Assembly: GCA_030248135.1 (NCBI GenBank)
Contig: JASANC010004028.1
Span: forward strand, 1 to 61,324
Length of the DNA stretch: 61,324 nt
Direction: 5' to 3'
Origin: Theristus sp. LFF4_11
Lineage: Eukaryota; Nematoda; Chromadorea; Monhysterida; Xyalidae
Shown: positions 22,201 to 34,700 of the stretch, piece by piece
How the letters are laid out: each line of letters opens with the position of its first letter
How positions within the stretch are numbered: the first letter of the stretch is position 1
The notes under the pieces: generated by a model
What the model was told of the DNA's origin: nothing
Database searches by the model: none
What the model saw: only the letters and a program-made list of their open reading frames with translations
Position numbers and translations under genes: made by a program

Positions 22201-24867
22201 TGTGTGTGTCGCTGAGACACAGCAGACAGCCATCGACGTTGCGTTTCGCCTGTGTGTCTGCCTCTGCAGCGCATGCTCACAGCAAACGTTCGCACGCGTT
22301 TGTGTTGTGCGTTTTGTGTTCGCACAGAGTTCTCCCATATTCGTTTTTTTTGCTTCGCTAGTTTGCTTTTTTAAATGTACGCTTTCGCGCAAACACTTTC
22401 CACGTCTGTCGAAACTCACGCGCATGCAGACATTTCAACAAAAACTGAACTCTGTGTTCGATTTTCTGTCAAACTTGTTTTTTTCGCAAACAGCAACCTT
22501 GGCGGTTGTGCTCTGGGTGAATGCTCGTATGAGTTTTTTTTTGCGTTCACTTAAAGTGTGGAAGTTTTTTTAATGTCACGTCATCTGGTGATGCGCGAGT
22601 CATTCAAAATCAAATCGCTTGAAATTAGAAAACAATTTTTTCAAGAGCACATAATTGCGCATGCATACAATGTATTTTGCCCCACTTATTGACCGTTAAT
22701 AGAAAAATCGAATGACAATTGAACTTCACTTTGTTCACAGTCACAGACAGTTTCAAAAAATCAAGATTTTGCAATTTCGCATCGTCTTGCTGCAGAAGCT
22801 TATATGTTGCAGTAGCAGATTATTTTGCTCCACTACACTTTTTAGTTGTTGCGGAACGATGAACAGAGCAGCCGATACAAATCAAGTACCTCCATCCCAC
22901 AGAGCAAGTTTTGCTTTCATTTTTGTAACATCTGATTGGCATTCATGTGGCATTTGTGCTCTGGTAACGAACACAGCAGGCACGCATAAAAAACGTGTTT
23001 GCACGAGTGACAGGCGACCACAAGCACGCACATCCACATCCACACACAGCTGTTTTTCAGTTGGCGCTGAACGACAGAGACACAGACACATTTGCGAACG
23101 CAAAAATTGTACATATTTCAGAAACACATATCACAAAAAAACATTCAGTGTTGTGCGTTGTTGAGCAACGGCTGGAAGAAAAAACACAGAATTGAACAGT
23201 GTTTTCTGGTGCTGCTGTTGCAGACACAGTCACCGACACACTCGCTGCTCACATTCTCATCGTTCGATTTGTGATGTGCGTTCTGCTCTCTGCTCTCTGC
23301 TCTTTTTTTATTTTAGAATTTATACCGCGAATTTTTTTTACCAGCTCATTTTCCGTCAAATGCCAGCTTTCACATTCGATTTATTTTTTATGATTTTTAT
23401 GCGTATGATTTGCATTTTTTCAACTGTTCCATAGTTTCGTGGGAAAGTTTCACATTTTTGGCATTGCACTACATGCTGAGCTCCGAATTGCGTCTCTTTC
23501 GCTTTTGAAATTCAAGTCATGGCATGTCATGCGCAGAACAACGTACAAAACTGTTGTTTCGTCCACTCTTTGCACTGTTCGAACATTTTCGTGTTTAAGA
23601 ACACAACAACAATGAAAAGCGTTCTAAATGAGAACACAGTATTACACAACGACAACTGATGCGCCTTTTGTGTCACAAACGTGTGTTTCTGCCCCCGCCC
23701 ATCTCTGCGTCAATCTGCAAACCCCGATCGTCAAGTCGCAAGTTCGAAAATCCATGCCGGTGACGCCACGGTTGCTTTCGACGTGTCCGTTTTGACAAGG
23801 AGCGTTTTTTGCAATTATCACATTAAAACTACATGCGCTGCAGCACCGTGTGCCGTCCGCAAGTGGTAGCACCGGCTAAATTGTGTGTGTTTTCGAGTCT
23901 GCACAAAAACGCCCCGTTTTCTATTTTGTCATTGCGCAGCGCGTTCGTCTCATTTGATGTATATTCAGATCACATTAGCATTTTTTCTTTGCAGCGCGTC
24001 TGTCTTCACATGCGCACGCATGATCGCGGGGGCGCTTCACTTTTTTCTATTCAAAAGCGTTCTTACATGTGTGCACTCATTGACGGCCGTTTATTTTGAT
24101 GAGCGTTTTTTTCCCGAATGTGATTTCGCAACACAAACAGGCCCATTCGCAAACAGTTAAGAAGAAAAAGAGCGATTTGATTTTGTGAACTGCTGCGAAA
24201 ATTGATCGGCGTTCGAAACTTGAACTGACACCCGCAGACTTGTGCTGCTCAGACAAGAAACTTACGTCTTGGATGCGTTCATACTTTTGCACGGGCTCCA
24301 TAAAACGACCGTAAAATGCGATGAAACAAATAAAATTTGAGTAAAGTTTCCCGGGCTTGCTTTCCGGCTGTTCTCAGTTAGCGGGTATTTGTTTTCGAGT
24401 CACCAATTCAATTTTAGAATCTTCAATTTTGAGGTTTTCCTGTTTTAAAAGTATGACCGCAGCCCCAATTAGACTGTTTGGTGTGCGCTGCATGACTGTG
24501 CGGTTTTTCAATAGCCGTTCGGTGCGTTCGGCTGTGCGTTTGTTTGCAAGGACATCGGGCATTTTTTGTAATTAATCGTGCCGTTTGAAATTTGCAAACG
24601 TTTTGTCTGACTTGTTCTGCGTGCGTACACATGCGCACAAACGGTGTGTGTTTTTAGGCGTAATAAAATGTTGAAATTTTTATTGATATGGTGACTGTTC
24701 GTTCAACTTAGAAACGTACTGTGGTTGGGCCGCAACGCAGCACACAAAGCAGTCAATCCGTCTGTGTTTAACAATTGCCATTAAAGTTTGCCCCTGAAAA
24801 AATTAGTAAACGTCCGCATCAAAAGACCAACACAGTGGCGGCACCCCGCGGCTGCTTGATATGCTTG

Positions 24868-24897
<30 letters not shown>
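24868..24897. repeat. (CT)n microsatellite
   Basis: About 15 uninterrupted CT units. Confidence 0.95.
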
Positions 24898-24899
<2 letters not shown>

Positions 24900-25024
24900 A
24901 TCAAACTCCGCGTTTCGACGGAACAACTTTTTGGGTGACAGTGACACGAAGTACACTCAATAGTCAGCATGGGAAATTCTGTGGTATTGTATTTTCCTCT
25001 TGGTTCTGGTTGTGCGCATAGCGA

Positions 25025-25185
25025 CTTGAAATCAGTTTTATGCTTGACGTGAAAATTCACCCGAGTCCCTCAAATGAGACTGGGTCACTTGGGCAATTTT
25101 GAATTGCCGCCTCTGGTACGAAACTAATTTCCTTTCTACGTCTGCAAACACATTGAGTCGCAGAACTGAAACAAAAGATAATGGC
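25025..25185 (+). repeat. Dispersed repeat family R, copy
   Basis: Carries the fullest plus-strand form: CACCCGAGTCCCTCAAATGA, GGGCAATTTTGAATTGCC, AAACTAATTTCCTTTCTACG, GTCTGCAAACACATTGAGTC, GCAGAACTGAAACAAAAGAT. Confidence 0.55.
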
Positions 25186-25445
25186 TGGAATTGGAAATGG
25201 AAATGAGTCCACTGGAGTAGGGTGGTGCAATGGGGTAGCTGGAATGGGAAAGGGGTGGGCAGCCAGCAGCAGTGGTCAGTTTACGGAAAATGTACATGTA
25301 TCTATACTTCAACCTAGAAAATACTGGGTGGTTAAGCCAGCAAATGGCACCCGGTTTGGAATCAGAAATGGTAGGCAAGCAAGCTACACGGTATCGCATT
25401 GTGGGGTAGCTGAAATGGGAAGTGGGCAAGTAGCATCAATTTTTT
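25186..25445 (+). repeat. G-rich degenerate minisatellite
   Basis: Repeated GGAATGGGA/GGTAGC-type words (TGGGGTAGCTGGAATGGGAA and variants). Similar words recur at 25771-25810. It is adjacent to a family R copy. Confidence 0.5.
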
Positions 25446-25737
25446 AAAAAGTTCTTTTTCAGGAATGGGCTTACAGACGTAAAAAGGCAACCAGTTTCAA
25501 TCCTTATGTGGCTATTAAAAGTAGCCTAAGTGAGCTGCTGAGTGTGCGTAGCGTGAGCGGTGTTCTGCTCAGAACAGGTGCGAATTTATCCTTTCAAATG
25601 CAAATTGTTTCCTTTTTTTCATCCCCACAATTTGCCACTCTGATTTATTCACCATAGCAGACTGATTGTTTTCTGCAGTGAAAAATGCAGATTAGATTAT
25701 GTCTTAGCACAAGCCAGTGAGAGCATTTTGAAGTTGG

Positions 25738-25767
25738 ATCCTTTTTTTTGGCTCACCCTGTACATTG
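25738..25767. mobile_element. Solo mariner-like element end
   Basis: GGATCCTTTTTTTTGGCTCACCCTG next to TA is, reversed, CAGGGTGAGCCAAAAAAAAGG, the same class of terminus as at 2433 and 42512. I could not find a partner end. Confidence 0.4.
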
Positions 25768-28700
25768 AAGTGGGGTAGCGGAATGGGGTAGCCGTAGCGG
25801 GAATTGGTGCGAATGGCGGGGATTGCGAAAAAGAGCAAGCTTCAGCTGGAGAGTTAATAACAAAGATAATGTCAGCACCGAATTTTTTGTGGCCATGCTT
25901 TCAAAAAAAACCTGCTCCACACTCAGTCACTGTTGTCCACTGTCCCTGATGCCATGCACAGCGTCCCACGACACCAAAGAAACTTTTTGCATTCAGTCGA
26001 CTTTCATATTTATCCGTTTTTGAGACCTTAAAAAACTCACGTAACCCAACTGTCTTCGCCTCCTCCTTTGTTGGTTCCAGCCGTTTTTTCGTGTTTTCGT
26101 CCCAACTTTTTTCTTCGGAATGATAAAGCTGCGTTCGAAGAAACTTCGAAATTGCATCATTATTTTAGCTCTGGTTTTTTGGTGAACGAGCTTTCTGTTA
26201 TCAGCTGATCATAAAGTTTTTTGTGCATGTTGAAAATGCTGAGGAGCAGCGCGCATCATTCCGTTTCAGCCACAATGCTACTGTACAACGATCGATCACT
26301 CTTCATTTTAGTCCGGCATGCAACGTTTTTTTGCTGTTCGGTGCTGCTTTCTTTCACATTTCACTAAATACGGTGCCCATAAATTAGTCCCAGAAGCAAA
26401 ACTTTTTCTGTTTGTTTTGTGTTTTTTGCAGACTGCCACTTACATTTCCATATAGGCACATAACAAATAACACTGCACTTACGTTGTGAATTGTTACTGT
26501 TTTGTGATTATTCTCGCTGTAAAGCAGAACACCGCCACGAAAGCATTGGAACGTGCTGTGAAAAAACAAGATGCATCGCGAAAACAGCAAGTAAAACAGC
26601 AGCCAAAATGAACAACAACAAAACGCACATCAATACAGTTTTTTTCTCAGGTTTATACCGTATTCCATTTTGAAAACGAGCGCACATTGCAAGTATAAAT
26701 CGGCAATAAATTGCAGTCGTTTGAAGTTTTGCAAAGAGAGCGACCGCTCACATATGAAATAAACTGCGTCGTCTGCAAGAAGTAACGTTTTATGACGCGC
26801 CCGCGCGAACGAACGGCGAACGTCTGCGAGCGAAAAAAACCGCTGCGATTTTATGAATCGGTGTAAAAAAACAAACGCTGTTTTCGCGATTGGATTTTGT
26901 CCGTGTGTGCAATGCAGACACACACGCGCGCGCATGTACGCCACGATTTGTCAGCCGGCCGCAGCGCTCATCAATTTTAGAGGCCGAGACCATTTTTGAC
27001 AGCACGTGCAAACGCGCAAAAAAACTTGCGCGACAAAGAACGCATTCAAAGTTGGTGTGTCTATCAGAGCTGCTGGCGGTATGGAAATCAACCGAACGGT
27101 GTTCTCGTGTTGCCCGCCGTGCGTGGTGCGTGTGTCTGTGTACGCACGTGTAGTGTACTAATGTACACTCTCTACCGTTCGTTTTCCATACGATCACCGG
27201 GCCATGTTTTTTTCACACGAACGCAGCTGACGACACCAAACGACACAGCGCACGTGTGCGTGCATACAGGCCGCCCGGTTGAGCTGAACTGTAACAGTTT
27301 AGTACGTCGCTGGTGACTGTGCAAACATGCACGCAGCGTTTGCGCCGCCGTTTCATTGCTGTGCCGAATGGGCACTTTTCGCTCCTACTGTGTTTTTGCA
27401 TTTAGAAGTGCATGCAACTGCACGTACAATTGTATACACGTTTGCCCAATGTTGACATTTCCATTCAAATTTACTAATTACCACCTTCATCAATCGTATA
27501 CCAATTCTCCACAAATTCTACAACGCGTGTGTTTACATATAATGGGGTGCTACGGTAGGCGCAGTGTCAACCGCATCGCGAGCGTTTATACAGTGATTTT
27601 TCCTCGATCGTGTTTGATTTTGACATCCTGATGAATGTTTAACGAACGTCTGGTTTCGTTGCCAGATCAACGCGTCGCGTGTGCCCGAACGGCCGACCGC
27701 AAACGCGTGCGCGCTGGGTGTTAAGATTTATGAAGCTGGCAAGACGCAGGTGTACGAAATGACAGCGAGTACGACATAAGTTGACAATGCAACACACGGC
27801 CGGCCGCGACTACGGTATTCGTCGACGAACGACTCTTGCCACGCGAATGACAGCGTACTTTTGAATCTCATACTCTTGCCCGTTCCAACTGTGATCGACC
27901 TCACGAGTGCACAAACATGCAGAGCAGCAGTGACTATTACTTCCAGCAACTGCAGGTTCGTTGAACAATTTTTGCCGTTGTTGTTGTTGTTTCAAACCAA
28001 GCTTTGATTCCCAAGAGTTGTTTCACAACAGAACATGAAACAAAAAAACTCGTGAAAAAATAAATGTTGAAACGCATGCACTCCCTCGACAAGCTCTCTG
28101 TTTTCAAACCACCACACTGGAAACCGAATGACGTTAAAGCTAAAGTTTTCTTTTATTATTAATCACTCAGCAAAAACTGCGCTCGCACCAACACATACAT
28201 TTGCTCGAAACTTCAAAAAAACTCTGCAAAAAATGTCTGCACGCATTTTCATACAACTTCCATGGCGCGCATGAGTTTGGCGCGCGAAATTTATTGCCCA
28301 AAATCCCCATACAATTTTGTTTCATCAGTCTTTTAGCAGGGTGTCGCCCAGTGTACTTCATATGCCCATGGCTGTTCAGTTTTCAGGAAAAGTTTTTTTT
28401 AAAAGCGCGCCACCAGCATACTCGAGGCCTCGAGAAAAATAATCAGTGGAGCTTGCACGTGCGGCCATGTGTTCAACGGAGAACGCCTGTTTTTTGCGTG
28501 TTTTTTCGGTTCGTCATCTTTGCGCTGCCGACGTTGCTGTGTCTGGAATCTATTTTTCTTGCGGAATTAACCAGAAAAAGGGTGCATGCACAGCGCTGCG
28601 CTGCCATCCATCTATCTATCCATCTATGTATTCTAACTGAACCAGTATATTGCGTTGCAGACATTTTTTCATCATATTTCATTCGATCAATTTCATTCAG

Positions 28701-31700
28701 AATGCTCCTAGGAACGCCCATACACACACCACGGCGCAAAAGTGCTCCTCTAAAGAACACATACAACGAAAACCGGAGAGGAGAAGAGAAAGCTAAAGAA
28801 TTATATACATTTGTAACATGTGCACAAGAAACATACATACATATATATAATATACAGCACAAGAGAAAATGGTCATGGAAGTCTAAGCTTCATTGGACAC
28901 ACATAAACTAGAGTGAATGTCTAGGCTGGCACGACACCACGACACGAACGCTTTTGCTGCATCTGACATGTGACAGTATTTTTTGCACTCTTTGCAGCGC
29001 TTTTTCCAGATCGTTCAGAAAAAAAAGTATATTGCGTAAAAACGTCCGAAAGTCCTTTGAAACTGCGTGTCAATTGCTTGAACGAACATATCGTTCAATG
29101 CGAGCTTTTTTGTGCGTTTTTTAAACAAACGAACATATAAAACGAAAAGCTGAACAGTAATACGGGACCATTAGCTCATTCCTGCATGTTTATATTGATT
29201 CAACAATCAATTTGAATTTTTTTTTAATTTGCAGTATGTTATGGTTTTGTATTGTGGTGCGATCCATATGTAATTTAGCTTTTGTCGCCCTTCAATCCAG
29301 TCGAATACTTTCAAATTAATTGCTGAAAATGCAGTATTTCATAGCCATTCCAATATCGTCTCATTTACGAGCAACTGAAAAGTCTGGAACCGCTCAGTGT
29401 TTCGTTTTTCAGCGTTGTCACCAGAAAAGAAATTTTCAAATTATATTCAGACGTTCATGGATGGCAAGGCAACACACAGCCATCTATCAGGCTCATCTAG
29501 CGCACCCATGAATGTATCAGTGGTTTTTTATGTCTGTAAGCAAAGGCATGGGAACATCAGGCCGTTCAATAACCAACACGGCCAGGCATAGAATGCATGC
29601 GGGCACACAACACAAGACAAGCACGTGGACATGACGATGCCTGGTGGTGGTCACGGAGAGCTCTTAAAACTTTTAATTGTAAGCTTTATGCTTTTCCATG
29701 CAGGTTCATGCGGTTTTATGTTTATGTTGAACTAATGAAACACAACTCAGTTTGTTGGTGATCCTACCTGTCACAAAATCAGCCATATCAACTTTGGACA
29801 CCGTGATTGTTTGTATACGTACAATGAGAATGTAGCTGTGCTGTTTTCCATGACTCCATTGCAGCAAAAAGCCACGAGACCAAAAATGCGACTATAATAG
29901 CAAAAAGCTAGCCAATTGGCATTTTTATTGCGCATGGTCATGAACACACATTTCTAGCTGTGCTGTGCTGTTTTGATTCTAATATACAGCGCCAGTCGGC
30001 TTGCTTCTAACTACATAGGCTGTCAAAGATTAAGGGGAATTTGCGCAGTGAAGCTGTGTTTCAAATATGGTCGCACGAAACGTTGACCTGAAAACTAACA
30101 TGTGTGCTCCTCACATAAAAAAGCGTAACAAACTTCAAAACTTCACACCATGAAAATATAAATCCAGTTTTTTTTTCGCCACAGACAGAATATGGAACGC
30201 CTGAAAACTTGAATTATAAAGCCCCCTGAGGAACACATTGCGCCACGCACAAAAAAAAACACAAATAAAAATTGCGCTGCTGTTGGTTGTGGCGCGTTCG
30301 CGTTTATGGGCATGCAGAGCTGGCTAGCTGGTGTTCTGTATGCATGAGGTTGAAATTATTTTTTATTACACTGAGATAACGTGGCAGTGGCACACAGACA
30401 GAACGCAATAAACCCACAGACACCATGATCCTGAATTTATATTGCATTTTTCGTTCATATCAAAACCTGTTCATCCCGTGCTAGAATGTTGGAAAAAGGA
30501 CGTAACAAACTGTGAGAACCTTGATAAGTTGAATGAAGCTTTATAGTTGAATTGGTTGGATTTTTCAAATTGAAATCCCCCAAGTTTCCGGAGCAGCTTC
30601 AATTAAGTCAGTTCAACCGCGTCATAAATTTTTTGCTGGTGTTTTTTTGGTAGTGTTCCACCGGTGCTCATGCACGCTGCACATGTCTGCCATAGATTCT
30701 TTATGCCAAATAAAAACATAAAAACGACCATGCGCACCTCTTTCACCCAGCAGCGCACATGGCCACCAGGGTGTTCTCGCAGTTGCGATATTCGTTTTTT
30801 TATTTCCATGTCCAGCGAATTCGTTATTTCCGTTGTACAAGAAAAAAAGAAATAAAAAACACTGCCAATGGCTGTCTAATGACTTTTTGTACCAGTGGTA
30901 ATTTTCGGCTTTTAATGCTGAACTTAGTTATTGTTTTTTTGTTTGGATCACTCTTGCTAAACACACACACACAAACGGCAGCTTGACGTTCTAAACAGGC
31001 GAACTGTTTCAGTTCCCGTAAGACTTCACTGGCGATGTATCGAACAAAAGTTCTGTTTTTTTGCGGTTTGTGCGTTGTTGAAGAGACAACAATGAAGACA
31101 AAGCAAAGTAGTCGAACGGACCATGAACACAAAACCGGCTTAATGAGTTTGCTATGAGGCTTGTGCTGACAAACAATGATGCTGTATGCACTCACTTTGT
31201 CTTCGTTGCACTGAAAACGAACTGCACATACCGTCTGTTGTACGGTATGTACGTTCTTGCATGCGCCGTTTTTTGCTGCCTATTTTGAAAAGCGAACATT
31301 GAATTTACTTGGCGTTCTTTTGCATGGTCTCAAGGCACTATTTTCAAACACTGTCTGCCTTTATTGTATAAGAAACAAGCAAATGTCACTTGAAGTCTGC
31401 AACGATTGAAAGAACTGGGAAAATGAATTGCATTAGCAAGCAACTGCAACTCTCCGCGAACAATTTTTCTTCAAATAAAATAAAACGCCAACTTACTGTG
31501 TACTGTGATGTGATTTTCGAATTGTGTGCCCGACCAGTTGCTCCACTAGCACCACAAATTTGCAGAGCAATTTTTGTTTTGTTTGATCTGGAGCTGTAAC
31601 TCTAATTTCAAAGCAGAAAATTCCATTATTATATTGCGACCAACGAACACAACACAACAACACGAACGCAACCAAAGCCATTGAAAAACATACCGTATAT

Positions 31701-31729
31701 TTTGTTTCAACTGCGTATTGTGCCATAAA

Positions 31730-34700
31730 ATGGATCGTTGTACCAGTGACACAATACTGGGGCCACAGCTTTGGTACAACAATAATAGCAGCCATAGTTG
31801 TGCGCCAGACAACCCAACAATGGCAACAGTGGCGACGACCGATGTCACCGACATGGTCGGTCGGCTGTCACAGTGTTTTTCTTTAACACCCAAAAATGTA
31901 TGGTTTCCGAAAAATTGCCACGATTCCGTGCAGAATCTGTCGTGGACTTCGCTCGTTGGCGACCCGATGTCTACGGCGTGGTCGTGCGCTCAGGCGACCA
32001 ACGGCTGGCCTGCGCATCAGCCGTATGCGTTCGCAGGTGCCTGGCCACAGCAGCCAGCTGGCGTGCTTGCTGCCGCTGCACCCGCCACTGCTGATCTGAC
32101 ATCAGCAGACGCCACCCGCAATGACTACCAGGTATGAGCGAAATCACCGTTGTGCAACTGTTTTATCTGCCAAGCTGATTCCAAAAAGCGTATTCGCATT
32201 GCAGCTGATGGCCTCATCGAGTGGCCTGAGCACCGCTGACTCAACACAACTACAGTCAACCAGCGATCACCAGCAACATCAACAGTCATCATCGTCAATC
32301 ACTGCTCACCATCACCACAACGAACCAGCACCGTCCGGCTCATCAACGACCGACCATCGAATCATGAACTTGAATTTGAATACGAGCAGTGACGGTCGCA
32401 ACAACGAGCACAACACGCGTTCAACCACCAATCACAGTGATGACCTCACAAACAACAACGACACGAACACAACGGGTAGCAGTGCGTTGCTGGCGTTGAC
32501 CAGTCTCGCACGCAACCCAACCAACAACGGCGCCGAGCAAACAGGCGTCGAATCGTCCAGCAGCAACAACACGTCCAGTTTGCAACAAACGTCAACACTT
32601 TCAGCGTTCCAACAGTGCAGCTCTGCGTCGACGTCGTTCACCCAGAGCGCCACAACGGACGCAGGTGACCAGCGACTTTGTGCGTGTTTTGCTGATGCTC
32701 ATGACGCACGGCATTCTTTGGACTGCACAGGCACCAGTGGCAGCGCGTTCAACGCAGCAACGGAGCTGACGGGCTACGGCTTCGGCGGCTACGGCCACCA
32801 GATCGCTTCGTTGGCCGCTGCTCGCTCGACGTTCCTGCCAGGCATGATGAAGCTCGGCGATCTGCACCCGTCCGCGTATCCGCCTGCGAGCTTCATCAGC
32901 GGCGCATCAGCGCTGACCGCCTACAATCGAATGCCAGCGGGCACGCACGCCGCCGGCGCCTTCCAGACCGGCCACCACGCTGCGTCGTTTTTTCCCACTG
33001 CTGGCCAGACGTTCGGCGCTGGGCAACTGTTTCACAATCAGTTTGGTTAGTTGCCGTCTTGTGGCACTGGCAACTGCCAAGTCGATGACGTTGACATTTA
33101 CAGCCGTTTGCACGCACAGGTCACACTGGCTGGCCCTCTGTGATGACTGCGCCACGCCGCATGCTGACCGCAGAGGAGCAGCTGGCAATGCCTGTCGTCC
33201 ACCTTGGTCCGCACCTGCATAAGATGGCCGAATGTCAACTGGCCACGTTGCTGTCTCGAATTTCGACGCGATTTCACGAACTGAAGGTACGAGCAACCGG
33301 TGGCTTGTTTCACAACGAGAAACAAACGGGTCATTCATTTATTTAATTCAGGATGCGACCCACAAAGAGAGCAGCAAATGCGAACGGGAAGGCGCCTCAA
33401 CCGCGGACAACATGGATGAAACGACCATCGAGCAGACGAGCTCAACACGCGATCAACAACAATCAGCCGCTGGTGTGACAGATGCACAGTCGACGTCAAC
33501 GATCACCACAAGTGCACCATTCTACGCAGTCAAATCCGGCAACGCAGAACAAACAGCAACAACGAGCAGCTCTTCAATGACAGACTTGTGTGAATTCTTC
33601 GCATCCAATAAAGTTCCGGACGAAGATACCAATCCGTTGAAGTTACAGACGAGATTCACTGAAAACTCAGAAGCACCGTCCGATCCAAACAGTGACTCGT
33701 ACAAGCAGCGCTATGTCTGCTCCGTGGGGCAACCACTGCCACTGGCAAACCCACCATTTCGCAACTCAGGCGACGCCGAGGATCAAACGCCTCGGCTGAC
33801 TGTCTGTCGCGACGTCGGTCGATTGTTTGGATACAAAGGTTGCCCACACGTTCACCGTAGTTACGTTTTCAGTGCTATTCCCGGAAACATGGCTTTGTCG
33901 TTTGCTTTACTGTCATGATTTCTCCGCTTAATTTCTCCGCTCACCCTAAACAGAAACGGCATGACGCAATAGTTTCTTGTCTTTATTATATGACATTTCT
34001 TTTAGTTTTCTCTAGTTTTCATAGTTCTAGCAACTACAGTAGTTTGAATATTTTTCCGTTTTAGGACTTCAAGTTGGCCACCGATGGACGGAACAGCAGC
34101 GTTTGCAGTATCGACGATATTTTTGGCGAGTCGATCCAAAGTTTGTGGATCGAGGCTACGAGATTCGCCCAAAATCTGACCGCGTTTTGTTGTACGACGG
34201 GCAATACGAAAGCGAAGACAGCCGTACGCACCGGCTGCACAACAACATTGGCCAGAAAACCGATCAATGCAAGTGTCTCGGCAGTGAAGGTATATGGTCG
34301 CTTTTTTAATTTAAATGACAAAAATTGCACATTTAGAGCGACATTTGCGGGGGCGGGTTCAAATTTGAGTCAGCCAGAAATGTTAGCCTCGTTTGATTTC
34401 ACCTGTACAACGTGTTTCTGCTATCGTGCGCTTTTTTGTTTTCGAAAAATTATCTCACTAATCGTTCAATTGTTTGTTTGTTTTCGTGCGTGGTTTGTTT
34501 GTTGAAACATTGTGGATAATCACACACCGTAGAGTCTTGCATATGAGGTCTCCTTATACAAATTTCAAAATTAAAAATTTCCAAAAAAAGTGGTTGCGTG
34601 ACAGCCTTATAAGTGGGAGAAGGTCTTTGAAAACAAAGATTAGGAAGTCCGGGCCTTATAAACGGGGTGGGATTTCGACCAAGTCAAAATTTTGACTTTT

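Larger units (their letters stand above)
19232..31729. other. 12.5-kb gene-poor region upstream of TET
   Basis: I find no chain of phase-compatible exons on either strand. Open frames here are short, rich in Cys/His/Phe and lack family motifs. The DNA has many T-tracts next to CG-containing hexamers (TTTTTTGCG, TTCGTT). It could hold distal regulation, non-coding first exons of TET, or non-coding RNA; nothing specific can be claimed. Confidence 0.45.

Noticed and set aside
20038..24160. Many 60-165 codon frames on both strands
   Set aside because: They overlap each other on both strands, are rich in Cys/Arg/His from GC-rich words, and none links to a neighbour by phase-compatible splice sites.
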